10,614 nt of DNA from Desulfuromonadales bacterium (GCA_014860175.1 JACZKF010000042.1:1-10614), one strand, 5' to 3'. Numbered from the stretch's first letter, positions 1 to 6,817 are shown. Program-made: numbers and translations. The notes: generated from the sequence alone by a model not told the origin.

Positions 1-277
1 CGGGGGCTGCACCCCCGGACCCCGCCCTACTTCTTTTGCTGCGCCCAACCCTCCCATCCGGGCTTGCCGGAGCGGAGTGGACGTTTCGGGAAAAAGACCG
101 GCAGACTGCCCGAGCGCTGTTTGCGAGTTTCTGCCGGTCCCCGAAACGTCTGCGCAGCGGAGGGGACCCGCCGTCGTTCAGGCGGGCAAGGCTGGTTGGG
201 TGCCCTTTTTCTGCTTTCTCTTTTTGGGCAAGCAAAAAGAGTAAGTCGTCGGCGGGGGACGAAACCCCCGGGTTTCG
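1..277. repeat. Complex inverted-repeat intergenic element
   Basis: This non-coding block follows the M24 peptidase gene. Nested complementary arms are visible: 41-50 with 194-203 (one G-T), 61-68 with about 185-191 (imperfect), 80-90 with 140-150 (perfect, 11 bp) and 96-105 with 130-139 (perfect, 10 bp). Only a five-A bulge (91-95) interrupts the inner 21-bp stem. Separate hairpins occur at 1-17 (CGGGGG/CCCCCG), 218-241 (9-bp stem CTCTTTTTG/CAAAAAGAG) and 260-277 (8-bp stem CGAAACCC/GGGTTTCG). From memory this resembles dispersed intergenic elements of Desulfuromonadales, but that is recollection, not a search. The element may continue left of the window. Open frames across it have low-complexity Arg/Ser/Pro-rich translations and no credible ribosome-binding site, so I treat it as non-coding. 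Confidence 0.65.
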
Positions 278-307
278 GTGCCCGTTGGTCTTGCCTGTAG
301 CAGTCAA

Positions 308-335
308 CTCAAAACTCAAAACTCAAACCTCAAAA
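308..335. repeat. Tandem heptamer repeat, four copies
   Basis: Four consecutive seven-base units, CTCAAAA, CTCAAAA, CTCAAAC and CTCAAAA, lie four bases beyond the stop codon of the M24 peptidase gene. Three are identical and one differs at its last base. It is a simple-sequence repeat and a candidate for copy-number variation between strains. No function is visible. Confidence 0.8.
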
Positions 336-339
336 CTGC

Positions 340-1530
340 CTACAAAACCGCCAACTCCTCGGCCGAAAATGTAATGTGCTTGATGCCGTCGGCGGCGACG
401 CGGAAGGTGTTTTCGATGCCGACAGCGCCGAGGCCGGGGAAGACCGCCTTCGGCTCGAAGGCGAAAGTCATCCCCTCCTGCAGCAGCTGATCCTTGAAGC
501 CTCGGGCGATGAAGGGGTACTCGTCGATCTCGACGCCGATGCCGTGGCCGATGAAAGAGACCTGCGCCCCCTTGCTCCCCATGAAATGGTCCTGATAACC
601 CATCTCGACGGCGAACTGGTAACAGAGATCGTAGATCTCCCCCCAGGCGACCCCGGGGCGGGCGACCTCCTTCATCTTCTGCTGCACCCGGTACATGTCG
701 TCGTAGGCCTTGCGCAGCTGGTCGGGCAAACCGCCGAGGCAGAGGATGCGGGTCTGGTCGACCAGGTAGCCGTCGAAGGCGCCAGGCAAATCGAGGGTGA
801 TCGGCTCATTGCGGCGGATGGTCTTGTAGCTCGCCCCCTGGCCGATGGACGGGTTGACCCCCATCCCCCCCAGCGGGGCGTCGAGAAAGGCCGGGGCGGC
901 GCTGTCGGCGCCGGAGAAAACGTGGCCGTAGAACAGCTCGGAGTTGAAGCCGCGCATCCGGGTGATCCCCTGGTGCCCCTGCTTGCGGGCGCAGAATTCA
1001 AGTTCGGCAGCCAGCTCGAGGTCGGTCATCCCTTCGCGGATCACCTCCTTGGCCCGCTGGAAGACCCGGTCGACCTGCAGAGCCGCATCCTTCATGATGT
1101 CAATTTCGTAGCGGCTCTTGATCGCCCGCACGGTGCGGATGTGCGGCGTGGCACTGACCATCTCGCACCCTTCAAGGACTTTGGTGAAGCGCTGGAACAG
1201 TTCAACCGGCACCACATCGAGTTCCATCCCCGCCTTTTTCGGCTGGGGATAACCGTGCTCGGCCAGAGCAGCGGGGAGATCTTTCGGGCTCTTGAACGCC
1301 AGCACCTGCTGCAGGCCGCTCTCCATCCGCGCCCGGCCGTGGTCCTTGCGCACCAGATAAAGCGGCTGGCCGGCTGCCGGAACATACAGGACCCCCTGCT
1401 GGACGGTACCGGTAAAGTAGAACAGATCAGCATTTTGCAGGATGAGAACGGCATCGAGCCCGTCTTTCTCCATCTCGGCCTGCAGCCGCTGGTAGCGCGA
1501 TTCAAGCTCGCTGGCGGGGGTGATGCGCAT
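340..1530 (-). CDS. M24 family metallopeptidase (Xaa-Pro peptidase-like)
   Basis: Predicted cytoplasmic two-domain 'pita-bread' peptidase of the aminopeptidase P/prolidase/creatinase superfamily, 396 residues, a usual length for the family. The N-terminal creatinase-like domain spans about 1-135 and the catalytic domain about 140-390. All five expected dinuclear metal ligands are present: Asp247 and Asp258 (11 apart, as in the family), His329 in FIGHGIG, Glu359 in AFEP and Glu373 in GIENT. Seven residues after His329, where E. coli PepP has its second active-site histidine, there is Asp336. True Xaa-Pro activity is therefore not assured and the substrate is unknown. I chose ATG at 1530 because GGGAGG (1538-1543) sits seven bases upstream. 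The in-frame TTG at 1545 overlaps that site. The gene lies 62 bases after the acyl-CoA synthetase, with a palindrome between them. No signal peptide or membrane segment is seen. Confidence 0.88.
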   Translation of the reverse strand: MRITPASELESRYQRLQAEMEKDGLDAVLILQNADLFYFTGTVQQGVLYVPAAGQPLYLVRKDHGRARMESGLQQVLAFKSPKDLPAALAEHGYPQPKKAGMELDVVPVELFQRFTKVLEGCEMVSATPHIRTVRAIKSRYEIDIMKDAALQVDRVFQRAKEVIREGMTDLELAAELEFCARKQGHQGITRMRGFNSELFYGHVFSGADSAAPAFLDAPLGGMGVNPSIGQGASYKTIRRNEPITLDLPGAFDGYLVDQTRILCLGGLPDQLRKAYDDMYRVQQKMKEVARPGVAWGEIYDLCYQFAVEMGYQDHFMGSKGAQVSFIGHGIGVEIDEYPFIARGFKDQLLQEGMTFAFEPKAVFPGLGAVGIENTFRVAADGIKHITFSAEELAVL

Positions 1531-1564
1531 TTGAAAACCTCCCAAAATTTGTCTAATTGGTCAT

Positions 1565-1584
1565 ATAGGTCCAATTGGACCTAT
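1565..1584. promoter_or_regulatory. Perfect 20-bp palindrome, putative operator
   Basis: ATAGGTCCAATTGGACCTAT is its own reverse complement. It lies between the acyl-CoA synthetase stop and the ribosome-binding site of the M24 gene. A further half-site AATTGGTC (1555-1562) repeats the AATTGGAC of the palindrome (1573-1580) 18 bp away, and AATTGG/CCAATT is also an inverted pair (1555-1560 and 1571-1576). AATTGG-type half-sites recall GntR/FadR-family operators such as PdhR or LldR boxes, but the spacing here differs and the regulator is unknown. The palindrome has no loop and no T-run after it, so a terminator is unlikely. Confidence 0.55.
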
Positions 1585-1592
1585 TTAGATTT

Positions 1593-3257
1593 TCACGCCG
1601 TTTTAATCGCCGCCGCCTCTTCCAGCCCCAACTCCTCGATGGCCATCTCCCGCAGCTTGAATTTCTGGATCTTGCCGCTGGCGGTCATCGGGTATTCGGT
1701 GACGAACTTGACGTAGTAGGGGTTCTTGTAGTTGGCAATCCGGCCGCGGCAGAACTCGCGGATCTCCTCTTCGGTGCAGACGATGCCGTCCTTGAGCTTG
1801 ACCGCCGCCATCACCTGTTCGCCGTATTTGCGGTCAGGGACGCCGTAGACCTGCACGTCGGCGACCTTCGGGTGGGTGTAGAGGAACTCCTCGATCTCCC
1901 GCGGATAGATGTTCTCGCCGCCGCGGATGATCATCTGCTTGATACGGCCGGTGATCTTGAAGTAGCCGTTTTCGTCCATCACCGCCAGGTCGCCGGTGTG
2001 CAGCCAGCCGTCGGCATCGATCGCCTTGGCCGTCTCCTCCGCCATCTGGTAATACCCCTTCATCACATGGTAGCCGCGGGTGCACAGCTCCCCCTGCTTG
2101 CCCGGCGGGAGGGAGGTGCCGGTTTCGATGTCGACGATCTTCACCTCGACATCCGGCATCGCCCGGCCGACGCTCGCCACCCGCAGTTCGATCGGATCGT
2201 CGGTGCGGGTCATGGTAATCCCGGGGGAGGACTCGGTCTGCCCGTAGGTAATGGTAATCTCGGAGCAGTGCATGTCGCGGATGACCCGCTTCATCACCTC
2301 GATGGGGCAGGGAGAACCGGCCATGATGCCGGTGCGCAGAGAGGATAGATCGTACTTGCGGAAGGCAGGGTGCTCCAGTTCGGCAATGAACATGGTCGGC
2401 ACGCCGTGTACCGCAGTACATTTCTCCGCCTCGATGGTCTTGAGCACCGCCTCCGGGTTGAAGGTCTCCACCGGCACCATGGCGGCGCCGTGGCTGACGC
2501 AGGCCAGTACCCCCAGGACACAGCCGAAGCAGTGAAAGAAGGGGACCGGGATGCACAGCCGGTCTTTTTCGGTGAATTTCATGCACTCGCCGATATGGAA
2601 GCCGTTGTTCACCAGATTGTGATGGGTCAGCATCACCCCTTTGGGAAAGCCGGTCGTCCCCGAGGTGTACTGGATGTTGATCACCTCGTGCTCCTGCAGG
2701 GAGGCTTTCACCCGGGCCAGCTCCGCTGCCGCAACCTGCTCTCCCAGCTTCTCCAGGGCGGCATAGGCGAGCATGCCGGCGGGGGCCGGGTGGCCGAGAA
2801 AGATCGCATGTTTCAGAAAAGGGAGCCGCGGGTCGGCCAGACTCCCAGGGGTGGCGCTCTCCAGGGCCGGGACTACCTGGTAGAGCGTCTGCACGTAATC
2901 GGTATCCTTGAACCCCTGCACCAGGAACAGCGTGGTGGCATCGGATTGGCGCAGCACGTACTCCAGTTCGGAGCTTTTGTAGTTGGTGTTGATGGTGACC
3001 AGGACGGCGCCGATCTTGGCCGTGGCAAACTGCAGGATGGGCCATTGCGGGACGTTGGTGGCCCAGATGGCGACATGCTCCCCCTTGCCGATCCCAAGGG
3101 CGAGCAGCCCGCGAGCCACCCGGTCGGTCAAGTCGTCGAATTGCCGATAAGACAGACGCAGTCCGCGGTCGGGGTAAACCAGGGCGTCGCGGGCGGGGAA
3201 ACGGCGGGCGACATCCTCCAGCAGGGCGCCAAGGGTGAAATGCAGGGGAGCAGACAT
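1593..3257 (-). CDS. Acyl-CoA synthetase (AMP-forming, ACSF2-like)
   Basis: A 554-residue member of the ANL superfamily. It activates a carboxylic acid with ATP to an acyl-adenylate and then forms the CoA thioester. Core motifs are in order: P-loop TSGTTGFPKG (198-207), the YGQTE adenine/acyl motif (338-342), the TGD ATP-ribose motif (421-423), the hinge region GRIKQMIIRGGENIYP (437-452) and the C-terminal catalytic lysine in ASGK (Lys529). Length and the overall motif set resemble medium-chain/ACSF2-type fatty acyl-CoA synthetases more than acetyl-CoA synthetase, which is longer (about 650 residues). Chain length cannot be read from sequence alone. The start at 3257 has GGAGGT (3266-3271) eight bases upstream. 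There is no signal peptide, so it is probably cytosolic. The M24 peptidase follows after 62 bases and could be co-transcribed or separately controlled from the palindrome between them. No beta-oxidation genes are in view. Confidence 0.92.
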   Translation of the reverse strand: MSAPLHFTLGALLEDVARRFPARDALVYPDRGLRLSYRQFDDLTDRVARGLLALGIGKGEHVAIWATNVPQWPILQFATAKIGAVLVTINTNYKSSELEYVLRQSDATTLFLVQGFKDTDYVQTLYQVVPALESATPGSLADPRLPFLKHAIFLGHPAPAGMLAYAALEKLGEQVAAAELARVKASLQEHEVINIQYTSGTTGFPKGVMLTHHNLVNNGFHIGECMKFTEKDRLCIPVPFFHCFGCVLGVLACVSHGAAMVPVETFNPEAVLKTIEAEKCTAVHGVPTMFIAELEHPAFRKYDLSSLRTGIMAGSPCPIEVMKRVIRDMHCSEITITYGQTESSPGITMTRTDDPIELRVASVGRAMPDVEVKIVDIETGTSLPPGKQGELCTRGYHVMKGYYQMAEETAKAIDADGWLHTGDLAVMDENGYFKITGRIKQMIIRGGENIYPREIEEFLYTHPKVADVQVYGVPDRKYGEQVMAAVKLKDGIVCTEEEIREFCRGRIANYKNPYYVKFVTEYPMTASGKIQKFKLREMAIEELGLEEAAAIKTA

Positions 3258-3351
3258 GACAGCAGACCTCCAGGAATCAGGTTCAGCAAGGGTTCAGTTT
3301 ACTCAAACTTAAATTTGATGAACTTAACTGCTCGTTTTTAAAACAGATTTT

Positions 3352-3380
3352 TGAATAACATGGGGAAATTTTTTAGTCAA
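3352..3380 (-). promoter_or_regulatory. Possible sigma-70 promoter for the acyl-CoA synthetase
   Basis: On the minus strand, TTGACT (3375-3380, five of six consensus bases) is followed after 17 bases by TATTCA (3352-3357, three of six). The surrounding 3258-3390 is distinctly AT-rich compared with the genes. The weak -10 makes this only a candidate. The rest of the gap from the acyl-CoA synthetase start to the DUF502 stop (3258-3592) contains the cloverleaf block and the GTCCACA repeats, described separately, and no convincing gene. Confidence 0.3.
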
Positions 3381-3383
3381 TTC

Positions 3384-3475
3384 AAAAAAAGCGTGTCCCC
3401 TTGGGCAGTTGGCTCGAATGCCCGGAGTTTCAGTGAAAACTCCTTCGGCCCGGCACCGAGGGGTGGTATTTTTTT
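3384..3475 (-). other. Cloverleaf-forming intergenic element, possible terminator or ncRNA
   Basis: An A7 run (3384-3390) and a T7 run (3469-3475) bracket a compact set of stems. The closing stem is CCCCT 3397-3401 with AGGGG 3459-3463. Inside it are GGGCA 3403-3407 with TGCCC 3419-3423, GGAGTTT 3424-3430 with AAACTCC 3437-3443 (6-base loop), and CGG 3446-3448 with CCG 3456-3458. The junction has almost no unpaired bases. Read on the minus strand it ends in U7, so it may terminate the DUF502 transcript. Read on plus it also ends in T7, so it could act in both directions. It is not a recognisable tRNA: there is no T-arm GTTC motif and the arm sizes do not fit. Strand assignment follows the genes around it and is inferred. 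Confidence 0.45.
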
Positions 3476-3592
3476 AGGCAAAAAGCCATTTCCGCCGGAG
3501 TCTCCGTTCGCTGGACAGCAGCATGGCCGATTGTCCACAGGACTGTCCACATCTTTTGTGGATGGGCGGGGGCCCGGCCGTGCGGCGGCGTG

Positions 3593-4255
3593 CTACTGGA
3601 GCACTTCCGCCGTCAGCACTGCCGGGACCACCATGCCGAGCGACATGATAACCTTCATCGCCTCCTCCATGTTCATCTCTGCCGGATAGACCTGACCCTC
3701 CTCCAGGACCAGTACGTAACCGCTGGTCGGGTTGGGAGCAGTGGGGATGAAACAGGAATAGTAACGTTTGCCCGAGGCAGTGCGATGCTCGTTGGTGACA
3801 TAGGCGACGGTATAGGAGTTCACTTTCGGAAACTCGACCAGGACTGCCCGCCGGTAGGCCTCCCCCTCTCTTTTGCGGCCCATGATCTGAGTGACCTGGC
3901 GGGCTGAGAAATAGATGGTGCGGGCGATCGGGATCCGGGCCAAAAAACGGTCCCAGCGATTCCCCAGATATTTTGCGGCCACATTGGTGGCGGCCGCCCC
4001 GAACAGGTAGAGCCCGAGAAGACCGAGGGCCAGACCGAAACCGGGCAGGTAGAATTCCCGGCCGAGAAGCAGGCGTTGCGTGAGACGGATATAGGGGGCG
4101 AGAACCCCGTCGGCCAGATTGAACAGAAAACGCAGGACGAACAGGGTGATCCCCAGGGGGATGACCACCAGCAGGCCGGCGGCCAAGGTCTGCTTCAGAT
4201 GACGGAGCAGACCTGCGGCCAGGCGACTGGTCCAACGCTTGGGCATCTGGGTCAC
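3593..4255 (-). CDS. DUF502 family membrane protein (second of tandem pair)
   Basis: A 220-residue DUF502 (COG2928-type) integral membrane protein of unknown function. Two hydrophobic segments are seen at about 23-46 and 68-92. A soluble C-terminal region follows, with the family-typical stretches ARIPIARTIY (106-115) and FIPTAPNPTSG (169-179). It is clearly a paralogue of the gene just upstream: GITLF, FLFNLADGVLAP and TASGKRYY are shared. The start is GTG at 4255, preceded by GGAG eight bases upstream. The in-frame ATG three codons later would be too far from that site. Only 27 bases separate the two DUF502 genes, so they are very likely co-transcribed. Membrane stress or envelope roles have been suggested for relatives, but nothing here decides that. 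Confidence 0.88.
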   Translation of the reverse strand: MTQMPKRWTSRLAAGLLRHLKQTLAAGLLVVIPLGITLFVLRFLFNLADGVLAPYIRLTQRLLLGREFYLPGFGLALGLLGLYLFGAAATNVAAKYLGNRWDRFLARIPIARTIYFSARQVTQIMGRKREGEAYRRAVLVEFPKVNSYTVAYVTNEHRTASGKRYYSCFIPTAPNPTSGYVLVLEEGQVYPAEMNMEEAMKVIMSLGMVVPAVLTAEVLQ

Positions 4256-4282
4256 GACGACTTCTCCACCTAGGGGGTAATT

Positions 4283-4942
4283 TTACTGAAGCTTTTCGGT
4301 ATGAATGACATCCGGGGCAACCATGCCGCCGGACATGATGATCTTCATCGCCTCTTCGACGCTGAAGGAGGCGGGATAGACCTGGTCCTCGGCCAGAATC
4401 AACACAAAGCCGGAGGTGGGATTTGGCGAGGTGGGAATGAAGCAGGTGTAGTAGCGTTTGCCGGAGGCGGTTACCGTCTCGTTGGTAATAAAAGCGACGG
4501 AGTAGGAGCCCTCTTTGGGAAAGTCGACGTAGACGGCACGGCGGAAGGAGGAGCGACCCCGCCTGGAGAGGACCTCCATCAACTGCTTGGAAGAGACATA
4601 GATGGTCTTTACCAGAGGGATTCGGGTGAGGAGGCGATCCCAGTAGCTGACGATCTGCCGGCCGAAAACATTGGTCGCCAGAATGCCGAACAGATAGACG
4701 ACGATCAGACCGGTGATCATTCCCAGGCCGGGGATGTAGAATCCCTCGCCGAAGAAGAAGGCCGCTACCCTCCGGATGAAAGGGGCGAGGACGCCATCGG
4801 CGAGATTGAACAGGAACCGCAGGATGAACAGGGTGATCCCCAGCGGGATCACCAGCAACAGGCCAGCGGCCAGTTTCTTCCTCAAGTGGTTAATCAGGCC
4901 ATGGCCGGGGATATGATGATGCGGGACTTGGGGGGTGTCCAT
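4283..4942 (-). CDS. DUF502 family membrane protein (first of tandem pair)
   Basis: A 219-residue DUF502 membrane protein, function unknown. Two predicted membrane segments lie at about 24-47 and 68-92. A C-terminal soluble domain carries RIPLVKTIY (107-115) and FIPTSPNPTSG (168-178). A His-rich N-terminus (PHHHIPGHG, 7-15) is absent from the paralogue downstream. The start ATG at 4942 has AGGAG about eight bases upstream (complement of ctcct at 4951-4955), and a good -10/-35 pair lies further upstream, so this is the first gene of a two-gene unit. The sequence is most similar to its neighbour, pointing to a local duplication. Both copies look intact, with the conserved motifs preserved. Confidence 0.88.
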   Translation of the reverse strand: MDTPQVPHHHIPGHGLINHLRKKLAAGLLLVIPLGITLFILRFLFNLADGVLAPFIRRVAAFFFGEGFYIPGLGMITGLIVVYLFGILATNVFGRQIVSYWDRLLTRIPLVKTIYVSSKQLMEVLSRRGRSSFRRAVYVDFPKEGSYSVAFITNETVTASGKRYYTCFIPTSPNPTSGFVLILAEDQVYPASFSVEEAMKIIMSGGMVAPDVIHTEKLQ

Positions 4943-4981
4943 TCAACAATCTCCTGGGCGTCCGGGGTAATGGCGGCGCCC

Positions 4982-5010
4982 ATTGTACTCGAAAGAAGAC
5001 CGCCGAACAA
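4982..5010 (-). promoter_or_regulatory. Sigma-70-type promoter for the DUF502 pair
   Basis: On the minus strand TTGTTC (5005-5010) is followed by a 17-base spacer and TACAAT (4982-4987, five of six -10 consensus bases). The predicted transcript start is near 4975, about 33 bases before the ATG at 4942, leaving room for the AGGAG site. Together with the hairpin at 5026-5058 just upstream, this separates the DUF502 genes from the nitrite reductase gene. Confidence 0.5.
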
Positions 5011-5025
5011 GAAGGGACAACGGAA

Positions 5026-5058
5026 CGGAGAAGGGCGCCGGCAAGACGCCCTTCTCCG
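5026..5058 (-). terminator. Hairpin downstream of nitrite reductase gene
   Basis: A perfect 12-bp stem, CGGAGAAGGGCG (5026-5037) with CGCCCTTCTCCG (5047-5058), and a 9-base loop lie about 50 bases after the reductase stop codon. The bases following on the minus strand are pyrimidine-rich but lack a clean U-tract. It is a probable but imperfect intrinsic terminator, and could instead be an RNA-stabilising 3' hairpin. Confidence 0.55.
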
Positions 5059-5107
5059 GTAATTGTTGCGAACCGTATCCGCTCTGGCTGGCAAGAGCCG
5101 GGCGGGG

Positions 5108-6742
5108 TTATTTGATGACGGCCGGTTTGGTTTTCCCCTTCATCGCCGCCTGCAGCATCTCCACCCCTTTGCGCGCTTCGATATGGGACTGAAGCAGCGA
5201 GCGGCGCGCCAGATCCGGGTTATGCCAGCCGTCGCTGTTTTCCGCCGTCCACCATTCCCACAACACATGGGAGATCTCATGCTGTTTGCGGGCCTGGGCC
5301 AGAGTCGCCTCGGGAACCCCCTGGCGCACCGCCTCCTGGTAAGTGTCGATCAGCACCGACAGCTGGTATTCGGCTTTGCGAATCTTGCCACGGGTGTAGT
5401 TCTGCACCGCATCGACCTGGTAGAGGAGCTCTTCCGGCGATGAGTCCTGGTGACAGTTGAGGCAGGTACGCTCGACGTTGTGGCGGGGGCGCAGCATGGC
5501 ATGATTGGTATATTCCTTCCCCCCCTCGGAGATCTTCCCGAGGTGACAATCGACGCATTTGACCCCGGCCCGGTCGTGGGGGCTCTGCCAATAGGTCTCC
5601 ATCTCCGGATGCTGAAGCTTGATCAAGCGGGCGCCGGTGACGGCGTGGCGGAAATCGCGGAACCCTACCTTATCGTAGTGGTTGAGGACGTCAAGGACGT
5701 TTTTCCACGGGAAATGGTTTGTCAGGCGGCTGTCGTAGCCGATTTTCCCCTCTCCTTCAGGGGGGAGGCCGGCGTTGCAGTTGTATTCCACATGACACTG
5801 GGCGCACAGCAGATTGGAGTCAGCTTCAGCCAGCAGCCCGATCTTGCGGAAATCACGGAAGTCGACGACCTGCAGCGCCTGCTTCCCCTTATCTTCGGCG
5901 TAGGGGGTGGCGCCATCGCGCTGCACCGCCTCGATCAAGGCATCGCGAACGACCCGCGGCCGGGCTCCGTGCGGGTCGTGGCAGTGGATGCAGCCGACCG
6001 GGTTGTGCACCGCCCTGACCAGTTCGTTGACGTCGGAGGTGCGGCTCCAGCGTGCGTTGGGGGAGGGGTCACCCATGTACTGCCAGTCGAGGATCAGGTC
6101 GCTGGTCTTGCACTGCAGACAGGTGGCATTGCCGGCGCTGGCCAAGCCGGAGATCGGCTCGCCGGTGTCCTCGAGGACGTCCCAGGTCTTCCCTGGCCGG
6201 GTGACCCCCCAGGCGTCCTTGAACTGGTAGCGACCGCTGGCGAAACGGTCCACTGTCAACTGGTCGACAACCATGAACGGGTGGCTGCGCGGCTCATTGT
6301 GCTCGATGGTAAAACCGTGCGGGGCGAGGAGCTTGTCCTGCAGCGGCGAGCGCCCCCCCGGCACCCCTTTTTCCTGCCGGGCCTCGGCCTCCCAATTCAC
6401 CAGCATCGAGCTCTGATATTGCGGCTCATGGCACTGGCCGCAGGTTTCCGGCTCGAGGCTGGTCCGGGGGTGGTTTGTCGGCTCCTGCAGGTGCGCCTGC
6501 ACGTCGCCGTGGCAAGTGTTGCAGGCCAGGGAGGCGTGGGGCGATTTCTGCCACAGCTGGTCCACCTCGCCATGACAGCCGAAACAGGTATCGGCATCGA
6601 TCTGCTCCTGCCCCGGCGGCGGCTGGGGCGCCGGAGCCGGTTGCTGCCGGAGCGCCTGCCCCACCGCCGGCCCGGCGGCAGCGGCCAGAATAGCCACCCC
6701 GGCCAGCACGATCAGTTTCCATGTCTGCTGTGGTCGTCGCAT
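5108..6742 (-). CDS. Octahaem ammonia-forming nitrite reductase (TvNiR/ONR type)
   Basis: Predicted periplasmic c-type cytochrome of 544 residues that reduces nitrite to ammonium with six electrons. An N-terminal signal peptide (about 1-30, hydrophobic 10-27, ending VGQA) is followed by a Pro-rich linker (35-44). Eight haem sites are seen: CXXCH at 53, 74, 101, 251, 313, 396 and 427, and CXXCK at 208-212, the lysine-ligated catalytic haem of NrfA-like enzymes. Three haems before the CXXCK match the octahaem family; NrfA has five in total. Matching catalytic residues are Arg152 (PRSH), Lys212, Tyr320, Gln377 and His378 (QHPE). Cys322 follows Tyr320 at +2, the spacing of the Tyr-Cys crosslink in Thioalkalivibrio TvNiR. 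The start ATG at 6742 has GGGGAG about six bases upstream. No NrfH-type membrane partner is adjacent, so its electron donor is unknown. A hairpin separates it from the miniprotein gene upstream. Confidence 0.93.
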   Translation of the reverse strand: MRRPQQTWKLIVLAGVAILAAAAGPAVGQALRQQPAPAPQPPPGQEQIDADTCFGCHGEVDQLWQKSPHASLACNTCHGDVQAHLQEPTNHPRTSLEPETCGQCHEPQYQSSMLVNWEAEARQEKGVPGGRSPLQDKLLAPHGFTIEHNEPRSHPFMVVDQLTVDRFASGRYQFKDAWGVTRPGKTWDVLEDTGEPISGLASAGNATCLQCKTSDLILDWQYMGDPSPNARWSRTSDVNELVRAVHNPVGCIHCHDPHGARPRVVRDALIEAVQRDGATPYAEDKGKQALQVVDFRDFRKIGLLAEADSNLLCAQCHVEYNCNAGLPPEGEGKIGYDSRLTNHFPWKNVLDVLNHYDKVGFRDFRHAVTGARLIKLQHPEMETYWQSPHDRAGVKCVDCHLGKISEGGKEYTNHAMLRPRHNVERTCLNCHQDSSPEELLYQVDAVQNYTRGKIRKAEYQLSVLIDTYQEAVRQGVPEATLAQARKQHEISHVLWEWWTAENSDGWHNPDLARRSLLQSHIEARKGVEMLQAAMKGKTKPAVIK

Positions 6743-6781
6743 GTTCGTCTCCCCTTATTGTTGGCGTATTGGCTGCAATTC

Positions 6782-6809
6782 ATGTTAACAGCCACGTGCC
6801 GGCATGCAA
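6782..6809 (-). promoter_or_regulatory. Weak candidate promoter for the nitrite reductase gene
   Basis: On the minus strand TTGCAT (6804-6809) and TAACAT (6782-6787) are 16 bases apart, lying between the upstream hairpin (6827-6853) and the reductase start. Matches are only 3/6 and 4/6. I saw no FNR-type TTGAT-N4-ATCAA site here, so the gene may also depend on read-through from the upstream operon. Confidence 0.22.
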
Positions 6810-6817
6810 CGGGGTCG

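Noticed and set aside
36..374. Two overlapping small open frames (112 and 78 residues) in the left intergenic block
   Set aside because: Low-complexity basic translations run through inverted repeats, with no convincing ribosome-binding site. Better explained as a non-coding repeat element.
376..1716. Long open frame on the plus strand opposite the M24 gene
   Set aside because: Antisense shadow from GC-rich codon usage. The translation matches no family, while the minus strand has full M24 metal ligands and a ribosome-binding site.
3397..3463. tRNA or known riboswitch at the cloverleaf block
   Set aside because: It lacks the T-arm, D-arm and acceptor features of a tRNA. I could not match it to c-di-GMP, cobalamin, SAM or other riboswitch cores I know, so it is reported only as an unknown structured element.
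3474..4235. 253-residue minus-strand frame overlapping the second DUF502 gene
   Set aside because: It is out of frame with the DUF502 gene, Arg/Pro/Gly-rich, and has no recognisable domain.
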